A stretch of DNA of 64,000 nt. It comes from Ananas comosus (taxonomy: Eukaryota > Streptophyta > Magnoliopsida > Poales > Bromeliaceae). This document shows positions 12,362-25,823 of this stretch, in pieces. The notes below the pieces were generated by a model, which was not told the origin of the DNA, ran no database searches, and worked only from the letters and a program-made list of their open reading frames with translations. The translations under genes were made by a program, and so were the position numbers. The stretch is from the NCBI RefSeq assembly GCF_001540865.1, contig NC_033626.1, positions 186,001 through 250,000 of the forward strand. Direction: 5' to 3'. How positions within the stretch are numbered: position 1 is the stretch's first letter; the number at the start of each line of letters is the position of its first letter.

Positions 12362-13587
12362 GCCCCTCTCTATCGTCCGCGCCCCACTTCCCGATTTCGA
12401 TTAGGGCGATCATTGATCCCGTGTTTGGCGAATCGAAGGTACTTTGCCTCCTCCTCCTCCTCTTTGTGCCTCTTGATCTCGCCTTTTTCCGTTCAATTTT
12501 AGGGTTTTTCTACGAAGTGCATAATTTGGACTCTGTTTGCGCTTTGTATGAGGTCGATGGACTTGAACACTAGAGAAGCCTCTTTTTTGCGGCTTCTTCT
12601 CCGAATTCTAGGGTATCGGGGACATCGGATTTGGTTAATTTCTTTATTCAGTTGAAGAATTTTTGAGTGTTTTTGTGCGATCAGGGATGTGGCATATGTT
12701 TAATTCTTAACATAAGCGAGAAATTGTGGGTATCGATATCTAATGTATAATCATCTAATTTCCAGCTTTTAGCAGGAATTTTAATCAGTCACTGCAAATA
12801 ACATAAGGAGATTTAGAATCGCTGGTTATTGGGGCCATTTGGTTGTTTGGTAATTCCAGCATTGATTAGTATGCACTAAAACCATCAAAATGGAAACTTC
12901 TTCACTCATGTGAAAGTTCCTTTTTTTATTTTTCTTTTTTAAGAGCTAATATTATATGGACCTAAAGTTTAAAGGGCTTCTGGAGTGCGTAAGTTCCTTT
13001 CGCGCTTTGAGAAACAAATCCTGCTTATGTAAACTTGAATACTGGGCATTCGATGCAGCATTTAGAGTGTTTTTATAACAAAAAGAATAGCACTTGTGCA
13101 AATTTGATCACAATATTTCTTGTATAATGGAGCTTAAAAAAGTAAGGGACTTCTTGTATGATTGTTTGTAAGCTATTGCAGTCACAGTTTGGTATATTAC
13201 TCCTGTTACGTGTGGTGATTGATCTTCTAACTCTGTAAGGGTGTCTCTCTCCTTCTCTGTGCGTGTGTGTGCGCACACACACACATGGCCACGGAGTGTG
13301 TGTGGGTAAACTTTTGTAGTGTATGGGTGAACTTTGATGTGCATGCATGTGTGCGTCCATGCGCATGTGTGGTGGGGTTCTAACCTTTGCTACTTTTTGT
13401 TTGATTGGAGATTCAGTATGTTCTTTTTTTAATGCGAGGGTATATTTTCATCTTAGTTTACTTTTTTTTTTGCTAAAGCCTTTTGGCTATTGGATAAATT
13501 TACTGCTTGTCAGGTACTTCTACACAATATAGCCCATCTTCTCATGAGACAACTTATCTATTGATGGCTGCATGATTGGTAGGAGAA
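12270..13587 (+). promoter_or_regulatory. UPF2: UPF2 5' leader with intron and uORFs
   Basis: The probable first leader exon holds a CT microsatellite (12324-12358) and ends at 12438 before a GTACTT donor. A 1075-bp leader intron ends at CAG 13511-13513. The second leader part (13514-13587) contains three upstream ATGs: a 6-codon ORF at 13544-13564, a 3-codon ORF at 13564-13575 and an 11-codon ORF at 13572-13607 that overlaps the main ATG at 13588. The main ATG has G at -3 and +4. The transcription start was not determined, and the uORFs depend on this exon structure. Confidence 0.55.
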
Positions 13588-16500
13588 ATGGAGCATACAG
13601 AGGATGAATGCCGAATTGTCAGTGAACATCACAGTAAACAGAATGATGAAGTAAGTCTTGCTTATGTAAATTTATGTTATTTGTTAATTTTCTGGCAAGA
13701 AACTTCATAAGAGCAGATAAGTATCCGCATTTTGAATTTTATGCCCAATGACTGCAGAATTTTGATCAAATACTCTTTGTAACCCCTGTTGGCTTGTCGT
13801 GTTTTTTTTTTTTTTCCCTTAACTATATATTTGCTTACACATTCATTTATTGTCGCCTTTTTGCATGTTTATCCTATGATTTCTTAATTAGTTATAGATA
13901 GATCATTTGTCAGGATTAGGTTGTGCCACTGAGTTATCTAAGTCATCAAATTATAAGATGTATAGCTGATGCCTGGCCAAGTGCTAAGTTAAATAGCTTA
14001 TTTTTTGAGATTGTTTTGTTCAGTTATCGAGTATGACTTATGAGAGAACTAACTTTATTAAATTTTCTTGACATCATTTTGGTTAAATGTAATTGCCTAA
14101 ACAATTTTTTCTCTCTTATTTCTTTTTGTTTTACATTGTAAATTTCTTTTTGAATAAAAAATTAGCTAGGCAGCACTGAGAAAATTTAGAAAGAAAAATG
14201 TATCATTTAAATGCATGAACAAACGAGTAAAGGCAGTTCAGAAAATCAATGTTATTTTACTTGAAAAGAAGGATCTTTGGCTTGTCCTGCTAGGATGGGG
14301 ATCATGCCATGTTAATACCATCTTAGTATGTTATTCTTCATAGTCATGTTATTATCCGGGATGATTGGTAGTTGTCTGACAGGATGTATCTGGATATGGT
14401 ATACTATCTGGATTTGACCCCGTTTATCCTTTTCTTTGTATTTGGTTTCGGAATGTAAATTGACGCATAACTGACTATTAACTATTTGATGTTCTGCAGG
14501 AAAGCATTGCACGCCTAGAGGAATACAAAAAACAAATTGATGTGAAGACCACTCTTCGTCAAAGTAATCTGAATCCTGAAAGGCCCGGTGAGTATCTTAT
14601 CTCGTGGGACATTTATCTTTCAAGTTCTCTTTTACCGGATTTAAAAAAGTGCGAGTGAAAGACTGCTGGTAGTTTTCCCAAGACTCAATGACATTTTATA
14701 TTTATAGATTGTTAGAGCTATTGGTGAAAAATCTTCTTAAATATTTGTCAGAAGGCGTGACTTATTTTTATTAATCTATAAGTAACTATAGACAGTGACT
14801 AGAGACCTTTGAGGCATTTATGAGGAAGGTACAGTTCTTGCAATCTTGGCAGGCAGCTGACCTCATCTTGCTTATCCTTATGAGCTGCAAGATTAATATC
14901 ACATCATTTTTCAAGACATTGTCTTGCAATCCTGCTTTTCTTCCCTTTTATTTATTTTGCTTTCACCTTATTGGAAACAGAACAAACAATGAAAGAACCT
15001 GATTAAGGTTTTCAATATATGTTTCTATATTTAATTCAAAGTCATGTAGGGTTCAGCTACATGAAGCCCTAACTTTCCAGGGGTCACCCATCCTAGGACT
15101 ACTGTAGCCCTAGCACGTTTAACTCTTTTAACTTCTTGGACCTAACTACCACTCAAAATGCTATAACTAGGTTAAGAGGTTTACTCCTATTATATCTTAT
15201 ATATAGAACTATTCTAAATCCCGGGGTCTCACATTCTTTCCCCCTGTAAGCCCTGACGTCCTCGTTGGGCTCAGACTCGCAAGTATCAGACGATGTGAGA
15301 CTCGTCTTGCTTGCCTTAGCTGACCTTGTGGGGGAGCCGCACTATACCCAGAACAGTCATTAGCATGAGAGTCTTGTTCTCTTCGCTGTATAATCTGGCT
15401 CAGCCGAGACTCATCTCACACTTCCAGCTGGTAATTGGCTTTGATACCAACTCTGACGCTCCAACTTCCCAAAGGACACCCATCCTAGGAATACTGTTGC
15501 CCTAGCACACTTAACTCTCTTAACCTCTTGGGCCTAACTATCACCCAAAATGTTATAGCCAGGTTAAGAGGTTTAGCCTTATTATATCTTATATAGGACT
15601 ATGCAAATCCTGTGGTCTTACAAGCTAAACTTCCCAACCTATAAAGTCAGGTAGGGTGTTCTAAAAAGAACACAAGATGTCTCTATATTTGTCAATGTTT
15701 TATTAGGTATGGCTTTTTGATGAGCTTTTTTGTTTGTCCAAAATCATGAATTCTTACCGCCTTCTTAACAATGTGAAAACTTGGCATGTCATATTGTCAT
15801 CATACTAAGCCCCATTTTCTAGTGCTACATTTATTCTTTATTTCAGTTATTTGTCTCCGGTTAAATTGATGCTATAGTAGTTGAATAACACATTTGCATC
15901 TATGTACTGAGAAAATGTGTTTTTCTTGTAACAATCTGATGATAATTTCTTTTAGATTCGAGTTTTCTGAGGACATTGGATTCCAGTATTAAACGTAATA
16001 CAGCGGTTATTAAGAAGCTTAAGCAGATTAATGAGCAATTGGAAGGTTTATTGGACGAGGTGAAAAGTGTCAACTTGAGCAAATTTGTTAGTGAGGCAGT
16101 GTCTGCCATCTGTGATGCCAAACTAAAATCTTCTGATATACAAGCTGCTGTTCAGGTTCGATCCCTAATCTACTTGTATGTTCTTGGGTTTCTACAACAT
16201 TTTACAGTACATTCATCTTTGGCTTTCTAGCTTGCACCATGACCACAAGTAGGAAGCTATTCTAGCGTTCGGGAAGAAGTTATTAAAGATGGAGTTTGTT
16301 GAATTCCATCTGACCTTTTTTTTTTTTTCCTTGTAGGTCTGCTCCTTGCTTCATCAAAGATACAAGGACTTCTCTCCTTGCCTTGTTCAGGGCCTCTTGA
16401 AAGTCTTCTTCCCTGGGAAATCCGGAGATGATTTGGATTCCGATAAGAGCTTGAGAGCTATGAAGAAGAGGAGCACTTTGAAACTTCTTATGGAACTTTA

Positions 16501-19500
16501 CTTTGTTGCAATTGTTGAGGATGCTAGCATTTTTGTGAACATCATAAAAGATCTAACTTCATCGGAACATCTAAAGGATCGTGAGGCAACTCAGACGAAT
16601 CTGTCGCTTCTCACCAGTTTTGCTCGCCAAGGCAAATACTTCTTGGGGATTCAGCAGCCAGGACAAGAAGTTCATGATGAGGTAGTAGCTATTATTGTCA
16701 GATTCATAGTTTTTTCTGAGTTTAGATTCTCGCCTTGCTACAGATTCGTTGGAGTTAGGCCTTTCTGTTTGATTGGCAATTTGATATATCCTTCTAGAAA
16801 CTATTAGGAAGCTTGATTATTATTATTAGTTTGATAGTTATTATACATGCCTTTCTTTGTTTCTTTAATGCCTTTCTCTTATAAGTGCGCTTGGTTTATT
16901 AATGCTATAAAAGGTGGAAATAGTTTGCAGATAGCCAAGGTACCGCATAGTGCCTGTATCTTAGGCAGGTGCATATGTGTTTACACAAGATAAAGTAAAT
17001 TATGTTGAAGACAGTATAAATATTTAAGGTAAATGATAAATAAAATGACAAATATAGAAGAATTAGTGATAATACCAAACATTTTAAACCTTTCATGACT
17101 AAATATATTGTACAGCAGTATGACATCACACAGGTTGAAGTTTGAGTTTACTGGGTAGAAAGTAGAAACAGCATAGTTGTAAGCATATTATTTTAATATT
17201 CAATTGTTGATTAGCTAATCATAGACACATCATTATGCTAAACCTAGTTAAATTTACTTTAAATGCTTGATAATAGAATTGTGCTTATATGCTCTTGCAT
17301 ATGCCTTGTGCAAGTATGCCTATGTGGGGACAGTCAATTGATGGTATCATCATAACTCGTTGAACTTGCAGGTGCATTCACTGCTTTTTACAACAATGCT
17401 GCTCTCTACTTGCTTACATATTTATCTTCATACTTAGGTAGATGCATATGCATGTCATTTCTTTACTTAACATTTCTTTGCAGTTCTTCAAGGGCCTAAA
17501 TGTCACTGGAGATCAAAAGAAATTCTTCAAGAAAGCCTTAAACTCATACTATGATGCTGTAGCTGAACTCCTCCAATCTGAGCATGCTGTAAGTCAATAC
17601 TGTGTGCATGTACAACGCCTGCAACTTCTAAATTTCTCGTTTTCTCTAATTACATATCGTCTATTTCTTTTTCCTGTAATTTTTCTATTGACTTGCTTAA
17701 ACCATTGGAAAATTTTCTTTTTCAATGCACAGTCCCTTCGGGTAATGGAAATCGAGAATGCGAAGATCTTGAGTGCTAAAGGTGAACTCAGTGATGAGAA
17801 CACAGCCTCATATGAGAAGCTTCGGAAGACTTATGATCACTTACTACGTGGCGTCTCTTCGTGGGTTTCTTTCCTCGAACTGTATTTCTCTGCATTTTGC
17901 AATAATAGGAGAGTTGACCTCTTTCTTTTTGAATGAACTTATATCCTAGATACATAATACACCTGTACTTGCAAAATGTCTTATTTAATACAACCCAACA
18001 TCCCACCCATGAATTGGATGACTCGACTATGTAAGGTAAGGATAGTTTTGCAAGAAACTGCACTTTCAAGGGGAAAACATAAAAATTTATATTTTACTGG
18101 GATATAATATCAATGGGTGGCATAAGCGGTAGATTCATGTAAAAGTTTCTGTTGATCTATTTTCATCCTAATTGGCCACCGTGATTTGCTGAAATTGATG
18201 TGACCATCTCTTCCTTTTACAGTTTAGCTGAGGCCCTTGATATGCAACCGCCTGTAATGCCTGATGATGGGCACACAACCAGGCTTACCACTGGATCTGA
18301 TTCATCCTCTTCTACTTCTGGGAAGGAAACCTCCACACTTGAACCACTCTGGGATGATGAAGATACAAAGGCTTTTTATGAATCCTTACCTGATCTAAGG
18401 TTTGTTCACAGTAAATTTCACTAATTTCTATTGCAGCTGAGCACTTTGATAACCCTCTTTTCTTCTTATTCCATGTTCTTATTTTCTGACCAGAGCATTT
18501 GTTCCTGCTGTATTACTGGGAGAAACTGAACCAAAGTTGAATGAGCAACAAGCTAAGGGACAGGAGCAACAGAATGTAAGAATTTAATGGCTGGAGAGTT
18601 TGTTTCCTACCTTTTTCTTTTTTATGATGGCATCATCCTTTTATTTATTATTGAAAAACTTTTTTTGATGATTTTGATCAAAGGAATCTTCTGCGGATGT
18701 GGACATGGAAGTGCATGATAATGCTGAAGCTTCTGCTGAGTCTGAATCGCCAGGGGAGGTGAAAGCAGATGAGAAAGGCAAGGATAGAGAAAACAAAGAT
18801 AAGGAAAAGACAAAAGATTCTGAGAAGGAAAAATCTAAAGAAAAGGAGACAGAAAGAAAAGGAGAGAGTGACAAGGATAAAGTAAAAGGCCATGATGGAA
18901 CAAGCTTGGATAATCTGTTACAGAGGCTTCCGGGTTGTGTAGGCCGTGATCTTATTGATCAGCTGACGGTATTCACCATTACTTTCTTCTATATAATTTG
19001 TGTTATAAACTCAAAGCTCGTTTGGATGAGATTATCTTGGCTTTTGCAGGTGGAATTTTGCTACTTAAACTCAAAAGCAAACCGGAAGAAACTTGTGCGT
19101 GCCTTGTTTAATGTCCCAAGGACTTCCTTGGAACTATTGCCTTACTATTCCCGGATGGTTGCTACATTGTCAACATGTATGAAAGATGTTCCGAGTTTGC
19201 TGTTGTCAATGTTGGAAGAAGAGTTTAATTATCTGATAAATAAGAAGGTTTGTAGTAGCCAGTACATGTTTGGAATTTCTAGTTTCCATAGGTTGAAACA
19301 AATAGTCTTTAGTCATTATGGAAGTTTTGAGTAACAAAAAAAAAAAAAGAAGATATTTTGTGGTATATGGAAGTTACTAAATATTTATATAGTCATTACA
19401 TGTTTGGATTTTTTTGCTTCTCTTTTGCTACAATAACTTTTTGTTTTTTCTTTTTCAGGATCAGACCAACATTGAAACAAAGATAAAGAACATAAGGTTT

Positions 19501-22500
19501 ATTGGAGAGCTATGCAAGTTCAGAATGGCCCCTCCAGGTCTTGTTTTTAGCTGCTTGAAGGTATGTAATGTTGCAGCCTTGTCTAAAATAATTGTTATGA
19601 TATATTTGTGATTGGTTAGTGTTGGTTTTATGACTTTAATTACATCTGTGCACCTTTGAAATGCATGGGTGTGTTGAGCTTCATTAAATGTGTCACTCAG
19701 TAAATCTGACTTTAGAAAACAGTATATACCTTACTTCTCGCTCTTTATCTTTTATTAAGCTGAGATAATACTTCATTTGAAGTTGAAAAGCCAAGATAAT
19801 GAACAACAATAGCATATCTTAAAAATCACAATATTTATATGGGAATTTCCGGCATCTCTTGAACTCAGTTTTATTCTTGAGTAACTGATGATGATTACAC
19901 CTAGCTATGTTTACTCTGCTAATTCATGCCTATGACATAATCAGTTATTCCAAATTCCAAATGTTTTATTTGGATGTTCTTAACTACGGTATGTCTTTTT
20001 TTTTTTTCTTTTTTTGTTCAGGCATGCCTAGATGATTTCACCCATCATAATATTGATGTCGCTTGCAACCTTCTTGAGACGTGTGGGCGCTTTCTTTATC
20101 GGTCGCCAGAAACTACAATACGAATGGCAAACATGTTAGAAATATTGATGCGCTTGAAAAATGTCAAGAACTTGGATCCACGTCACAGTACACTGGTAGA
20201 GAATGCTTACTACTTGTGCAAACCACCGGAAAGATCTGCTCGGGTTTCTAAAGTCCGCCCTCCGTTGCATCAGGTGAGGCTTCTGTGCGTTTTCCTCCAT
20301 TTTTTTTTTTGAATGGGATATATATATATATATATATCCCTGCAGAGTCATGCTTTACATTTATGACCCTATAAAATCTGAGTTGTCATCTATATCTCCC
20401 CCTTCCTCTATCCCGCCCTAAATTTTTGTTAAAAAAAAGAAAAAACCTTTAGTTGGGGAAAGGAAATAAGTTCTTTGAAGAATATATGTGAAAAATTAGA
20501 TTTGACACTAGATAGGAATAAGTACATATATGTGCAAACAGATAACTTCACTGAAATATGTATGGAAACATATGTATCTAAAGTTACTCATTCTTGAAGT
20601 ATTAAACTTGATTTTTTTTGTTTTCGCCTGCAGTACATAAGGAAACTACTTTTCTCGGACCTTGACAAGTCCACTGTTGAGAATGTTCTTCGTCAGCTGC
20701 GCAAGTTACCTTGGGCAGAATGTGAGCAGTATCTGGTGAAGTGCTTTCTGAAGGTTCACAGGGGAAAGTACAGCCAAGTACATCTGATTGCTCTCCTCAC
20801 TGCTGGACTCGGTCGCTATCATGATGACTTTGCAGTAGCTATAGTTGATGAGGTCAGTTTTCTTATAGAGGGTCTTGACATCGCGCAACTTATTTTTTTC
20901 TGAACGAAATATCACTTCGAAAATGAAATATCACTTGGAAAATGATAAAAGTTGTTATCTGTAGTGATCTTGACCCTGACGATCCACTTAAAATGCTGCA
21001 TATGGGTAATATATATTAAAAAAAAATAATTATCTTTATTTTTTTTTTCTGAATTATGTCTGTGCATTTGTTTGAGTACTTCTGATTATTTGTTTTCTGC
21101 TTCTTGAAATTTTTTTTGTTTTTACTGGAGTTAAATGATTTCTTGTTGAGTAGTTGACTTTTAACTTTAAGAATTTCAGGTTCTAGAGGAGATTAGAGTT
21201 GGTCTGGAATTAAATGACTACAGTATGCAGCAAAGACGCCTTGCTCATATGCGGTTCTTAGGGGAATTGTACAACTACGAGCATATTGATTCATCAGTCA
21301 TATTTGAAACACTCTACTTGATTATTGGTTTTGGATACGGAACTCCAGAAGTAAACATTAACTTCTCTCTCATTATTTTCTCCCAAAATTGTTCCCTTCT
21401 CGATATTTAAGCTAAAGTAGGGGTGGTGTTGTCACAATAGTTTACATACTTCAATGCTCGAGTAATATGTAAATTTTTTGTCCGGAAAGAAAAAGAGAAG
21501 GCTAGAAATTTCCAAATGGATCATTTTTCTTTTTGTTTTTCTTGTTGTATAGCAAGATACGCTGGATCCACCAGAAGATTGTTTCAGGATCAGGATGATA
21601 ATAATGCTCCTCCATACATGCGGTCATTATTTTGATAGAGGCTCTTCCAAAAGAAAACTTGATAGATTTCTGATCTATTTCCAAAGATACGTTCTTAGCA
21701 AGGGTCCGATCCCCCTTGATATCGAGTTCGACATTCAGGTTAGTTGTTTTCTCTATACTGCATTTATTCCCCTGAATATCAGATACTTTAATGTAGACCT
21801 CTAAGTATGCAGGATATGTAGTAAGATAAAGAGCTTTATATAAGATGCTTGTAAGTTGTACCCAGAGAATCACATATTTTTCAAGTTGCCTTCTCTTGGT
21901 TGGGAGATGTTCTCCCATATACTAGGCTAACAGGATTATATCCCTTAGTTGTGCATAACTTATTTCAAACTTGTGGTTATTACCGACATGCAAGTCAACA
22001 AGTAAATGAGAAATATTCTTTCCAGTTGATGATTTTGGAAGGTCTTTTTTTTCCCTATGTTAATTTGTGTGAATTTTCAATGTGTTCTTTGCCTTCTTTG
22101 ATGATTGCAGCGTGCCACGTACATTTATTCAAGCCGCTTTTCCAATAATACACTCTTCTCATATATTGTTAACTGTTGCAGGACATGTTTGCTGAGTTAC
22201 GGCCGTACATGACTCGCTATTCATCAATTGAAGAAGTCAATGCTGCACTAATCGAACTCGAAGAAAACGAGCGTGTGGCCTTAACTGAGAAAACTAGCAG
22301 TGAGAAGTACTCGGATAGTGAATCCCATAAACCTAAGTCTTCATCAGCTTTTACTGCCGGTTCAGCTAATGGCAAGAGCACAGCCAACGGTGTTGATGAA
22401 AATGGTGAGGGCCATGACGAAGCAGCAGAGAGCGAGAGCTATTCAGACAGTGGGAGCGTTGATCACGATGGACATGAAGCTGATGAAGAGCTACTATACG

Positions 22501-23183
22501 AAGAAAAAAGTGATGATGGGTCCGAAAGTGAAGACGATGAAGATGATGATGGCGGACCCCTTGGTACTGATGAGGAGGATAGTGTGCAGGTGAGGCAGAA
22601 GTTGGTAGAAATTGATCCAAAAGAGGAAGAAGAGTTTGACCGTGAATTGCGGGCCTTAGTGCAGGAGAGCTTGGAGTCGCGAAAAGTAGAGTTGCGGGCG
22701 AAGCCCACTATTAATATGATGATTCCTATGAACGTTTTTGAGGGGCCAGGTAAAGATCCGAAGATTGTTGAGGGGGAGAGTGGAGAAGATACGGTTGATG
22801 AAGAGGGCGGGAGCGTGGGAGGTAGTAACAAAGTTCGCGTCAAAGTCATCGTGAAGAGGGGGAATAAGCAACAAACAAAGCAGATGTTTATACCCCAGGA
22901 TTGTTCGCTTGTTCAGGGAACGAAACAAAAGGAAATGGCAGAGCTGGAGGAGAAACAAAGTATTAAAAGGAGGATTCTGGAGTACAATGAAAGGGAGGAA
23001 GAAGAATCAAATGGGGTTTTGCCACAATCCGGGGGTTGGGCTCAGGCTGGGAGTAGCGGTAGTAGTAGTGGTGGAAGGCCTGCAGGCCGGGGCAGTTGGG
23101 ATGGGTCGAGTCGGATGGGAGGCGCACGTCCGCGCCAATATTCATCCGCTGGGTTCTATCAAGGGTACGGCAGGAGGAGGTGA
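13588..23183 (+). CDS. UPF2: Regulator of nonsense transcripts UPF2
   Basis: Core factor of nonsense-mediated mRNA decay; it bridges UPF3, bound to exon-junction complexes, to the helicase UPF1, mainly at the cytoplasmic face. Sixteen coding exons: 13588-13650, 14500-14587, 15956-16155, 16337-16681, 17484-17588, 17733-17860, 18223-18399, 18494-18575, 18684-18968, 19050-19247, 19459-19560, 20022-20273, 20634-20852, 21180-21350, 21553-21738, 22182-23183. They total 3603 nt, 1200 aa plus TGA, with all phases matching. Three MIF4G-type helical regions are expected: the first around residues 60-330, the others within about 440-870 (for example LLQRLPGCVGRDLIDQL and RLAHMRFLGELYNYE). A Lys/Glu-rich linker lies at about 410-460 and a very acidic stretch at about 940-1010. 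The last exon holds the conserved UPF1-binding tail (IPMNVFEGPGKD) and ends Gly/Ser/Arg-rich. Intron 2 carries a TRIM element. Confidence 0.96.
15060..15622 (-). mobile_element. TRIM-like LTR retroelement in UPF2 intron 2
   Basis: Two direct repeats of about 170 bp (roughly 15060-15233 and 15452-15622) share the core ACCCATCCTAGGA...TAACTCT...GGTTAAGAGGTTTA...TATATCTTATATA. They flank about 220 bp with no coding capacity. On the minus strand the repeats start TGTAAGACC or TGTGAGACC. The upstream repeat is followed by TTGGTATCAAAGCC, a tRNA-iMet-type primer-binding site (plus strand 15437-15450). A purine tract AGGGGGAAAGAA precedes the other repeat (about 15234-15245). The 5-bp AGCTA at 15055-15059 and 15623-15627 is a candidate target duplication. 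LTR size, PBS, PPT and lack of genes fit a terminal-repeat retrotransposon in miniature. The LTRs differ at many positions, so the insertion is not recent. Confidence 0.82.
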
Positions 23184-24327
23184 TTTGTAAGTTTGGAAAC
23201 TACTCTCTTGAGTTGAGGAAATGACTCTGGTGGTATGGTAAAAGGAATTTATGAAACTACTCTCTTGAGTTGAGGAAATGACTCTGGTGGTATGGTTAAA
23301 GGAATTTACTACAATAAATATCTACATATTTCAAGACAGAATGGTTTCATCAGCCTAGCAAGAAACCAAAGCAAAGCCATCGTAACGTTGAGTAGTGGAA
23401 GCTTTCGCCTGTTTCTTTTGCTCTTGTAAGAAAGCCCGGTGGTACTTATGCCGGCGTCAGAGATTGCGGTTGTTACTGTACATAGGAGCTACCAATAGAA
23501 TGTGCTGTAATGTAGGGAAATGGAGGAACAAAGTTGAGACCTTTCTCTTTCACCTGAAATTGTTCTAATGTGCAATTTATTCTGCTGTGTGGTGGATGGT
23601 GGTTTCTGCCTTCTTGTAGGATGCTTATATGCTGTGATAAATCCTAGTGTTGATTAAAGTTATTTAAGCACGGTTATCAAGTCTAATCTATGTAGTCTTT
23701 GTATATTTATGCATTATAGGTTTCACATCTGATGTAAGACTTTTTTTAACGCCAGGGGTGTCACAATTCGCATGGTGGATAAACTGATTCTTACTGGACT
23801 TTTCCATGTATATTCCTGCAAATGTACAAATTGCGCAAAATATCAGTACAACGGTTCGCTTTTACACACCGTACCCACCCCGAAAATGTTGCTTATTTGG
23901 TGCCATGCCCTTCTAGAGGCAACTATGTAGATATCTTTTTGCACAGCCGCCCTAGCGGTGGCACGCAAATAAAAGAGTCAGTTTCACAAGAGCACGTATG
24001 TAAATGCCAACTTTGTATGTAAATACCAACTTTTATGCAGACACTTCTAAGCAATTTTGCATGTTTGCAGGAGGAGAGTACGAACGAAAATCCATTCCAA
24101 AATGAATTCAACCATTCACAACCAAATAATATGTAGTGACCCACTCTATATCGGAGAACTCAGGTTGATCAAAATATTACAAAAAAAGAAGAAGAAACAT
24201 ACACAGAAGGATAGCAAGAGACAACCTTAGATGTTCTCGATTTAATAAGCAAGTTAAATCCGAGACAAATCATATAGCTACCTCAACATCATAAGAAAAT
24301 TTGATGCAATCGGCGGACGACCCACAT
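23184..24327. other. Convergent intergenic region UPF2/UVR gene
   Basis: Holds the UPF2 3' UTR with a 57-bp tandem duplication, then AT-rich sequence up to the stop codon of the minus-strand UVR-motif gene. No further gene seen. Confidence 0.6.
23196..23309 (+). repeat. 57-bp tandem duplication in UPF2 3' UTR
   Basis: The segment starting GAAACTACTCTCTTGAGTTG at 23196 is repeated from 23253 with almost no change (a single A/T difference near the end). It begins 13 bases after the UPF2 stop codon. Confidence 0.92.
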
Positions 24328-25823
24328 TCACTCATCCATATGCGAGGCATGGTGAATACATATAAACCACTGCCCGTCGACCCGCTCGAACACATTTGTC
24401 GCTACCTGCTTCCCCCAACTGCTTCCTTTGGTCTTAACCACCTCCATGCAAGTAACGTAACCAGTATCGCCTCTCACATGAACCTCGACATTCTTTAAAT
24501 CAATCTGAAGAGGGAACTCGTAATCAGAACCGCAAACTAACTCCCAACTCTCCATAACCAACTCATAGCCGGATATCCTTCCGGCCCCCGGATGTACAAC
24601 ACAGACGTGATCGCCTTTTGCCCAGACGGAATGCATCGCGGCTAAATCTCCGTTCTTGAAAGCATGGTAGAATCGCGAATTCGCCGCGAGGACCGAAGCT
24701 TTGCTGTCCTCGTGGAGGAGGCGGAGCTCGTCCCTCAGCTTCGCGGCACGGACGTAGTCTTCTTCCTCGACAGCGATCTCCAAATCGCGCTTCAGGGTTT
24801 GTTCATCTAATATCGTGCCCTCAGTGCTAGGGTTTCCCTCAGCCTCTCCGCTTTTTACCAAAGCGGGTCTTAGTAGGCGAAAGCTCCGGGTTTGGAGTCC
24901 TGCGCTGAAGATGACAATTAGGTCATTCCAAAACAAACGAACTTCGTCGGCTACATTTTCCAATAAGTACTATGATGAACTTGGCCATGTGCATATTTTT
25001 GTATTATTTAAGATGATACATCATCTAAACCGAAAGTGAAAATTTACCATCAACAGATGATTCGTGAGTCGAAAGGTAGGTTTTTTTGCATGAGAAAGGA
25101 AGGTCTAAGAAGCCAAGAAGAGGGATTCTCAAAAGCATCATGGATAATTATCGTCATTGGCGAAGTTGTTGTAAAGGTTTCACTACAAAACTCTCAACTA
25201 AAGCAAATAGCTTCAAACTTGTATAATTGATATGCAAAAGTGGAGGCCTATAGCACAAACACTATACTCTTCAACTGATTCCATACTCTTGGTACTAAGA
25301 GTCTCTCTCCTTCTTTTTCTTCTTTTTTTTTTTTAAAACCCTAAAATCAAGTAAAACTGGATTGGGATTCAACCAAACTGAGGAGTTAATCTCTGTGAGG
25401 TCCTGGGCACCAGTAACTCAAACCCTAGACACCGCCTAAACCCTATAGGAAACCTAAAGCCCGAGTAAACTCACTAACATACTTCCATTAATCCTTCTGG
25501 GTCAACCTGACTCCGAGGCATCGGAAACCAAAGAAGATCTTTTTATGCATTCCCCGACCTTCCCAACAACCAAACCCTACTTAATCGATCTCTCCAACGA
25601 CGACAAGTATCCTGCGATTCGGGAAAAAAAAAAAATCGAGCTTTTTCCAAGGGAAAGAGACTCACAGGGGTTGTGCGGCGGCGGCGCCGCCTCCTCCTCT
25701 TCCTCCTTGTCGTCGTCGTCCCAATTGGAGGCGGCGTGGCGCGGAGGAGGACGCCGCGGCGGCGCGGCGGGCTCCGCCGAGCGCCGCCGCCGGAGTAAAC
25801 CACACGTCCGACGCTGTCGCCAT
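24328..25823 (-). CDS. UVR-motif and SnoaL-like domain protein
   Basis: Two exons, 25666-25823 and 24328-24904, join in phase (ct+c) to give 735 nt, 244 aa plus TGA. Residues 1-52 are Ala/Arg/Ser/Gly-rich and lack acidic residues after the first few, like a plastid transit peptide (inference). Residues about 88-116 form a UvrB/UvrC (UVR) helical motif with the core LEIAVEEEDYVRAAKLRDEL. Residues about 122-240 look like a SnoaL-like/NTF2-fold domain (FYHAFKNGDLAAMHSVWAKGD, then VVHPGAGRISGYE and a WFICIHHASH end). Plants have proteins with this pairing, and their biochemical role is not known to me. The leader has CT repeats and a GGTTCGGTTCAAGCC repeat block upstream. Confidence 0.85.

Noticed and set aside
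22300..22958. Alternate and antisense ORFs over the last UPF2 exon
   Set aside because: Low-complexity shadows of the acidic coding sequence with no family similarity.
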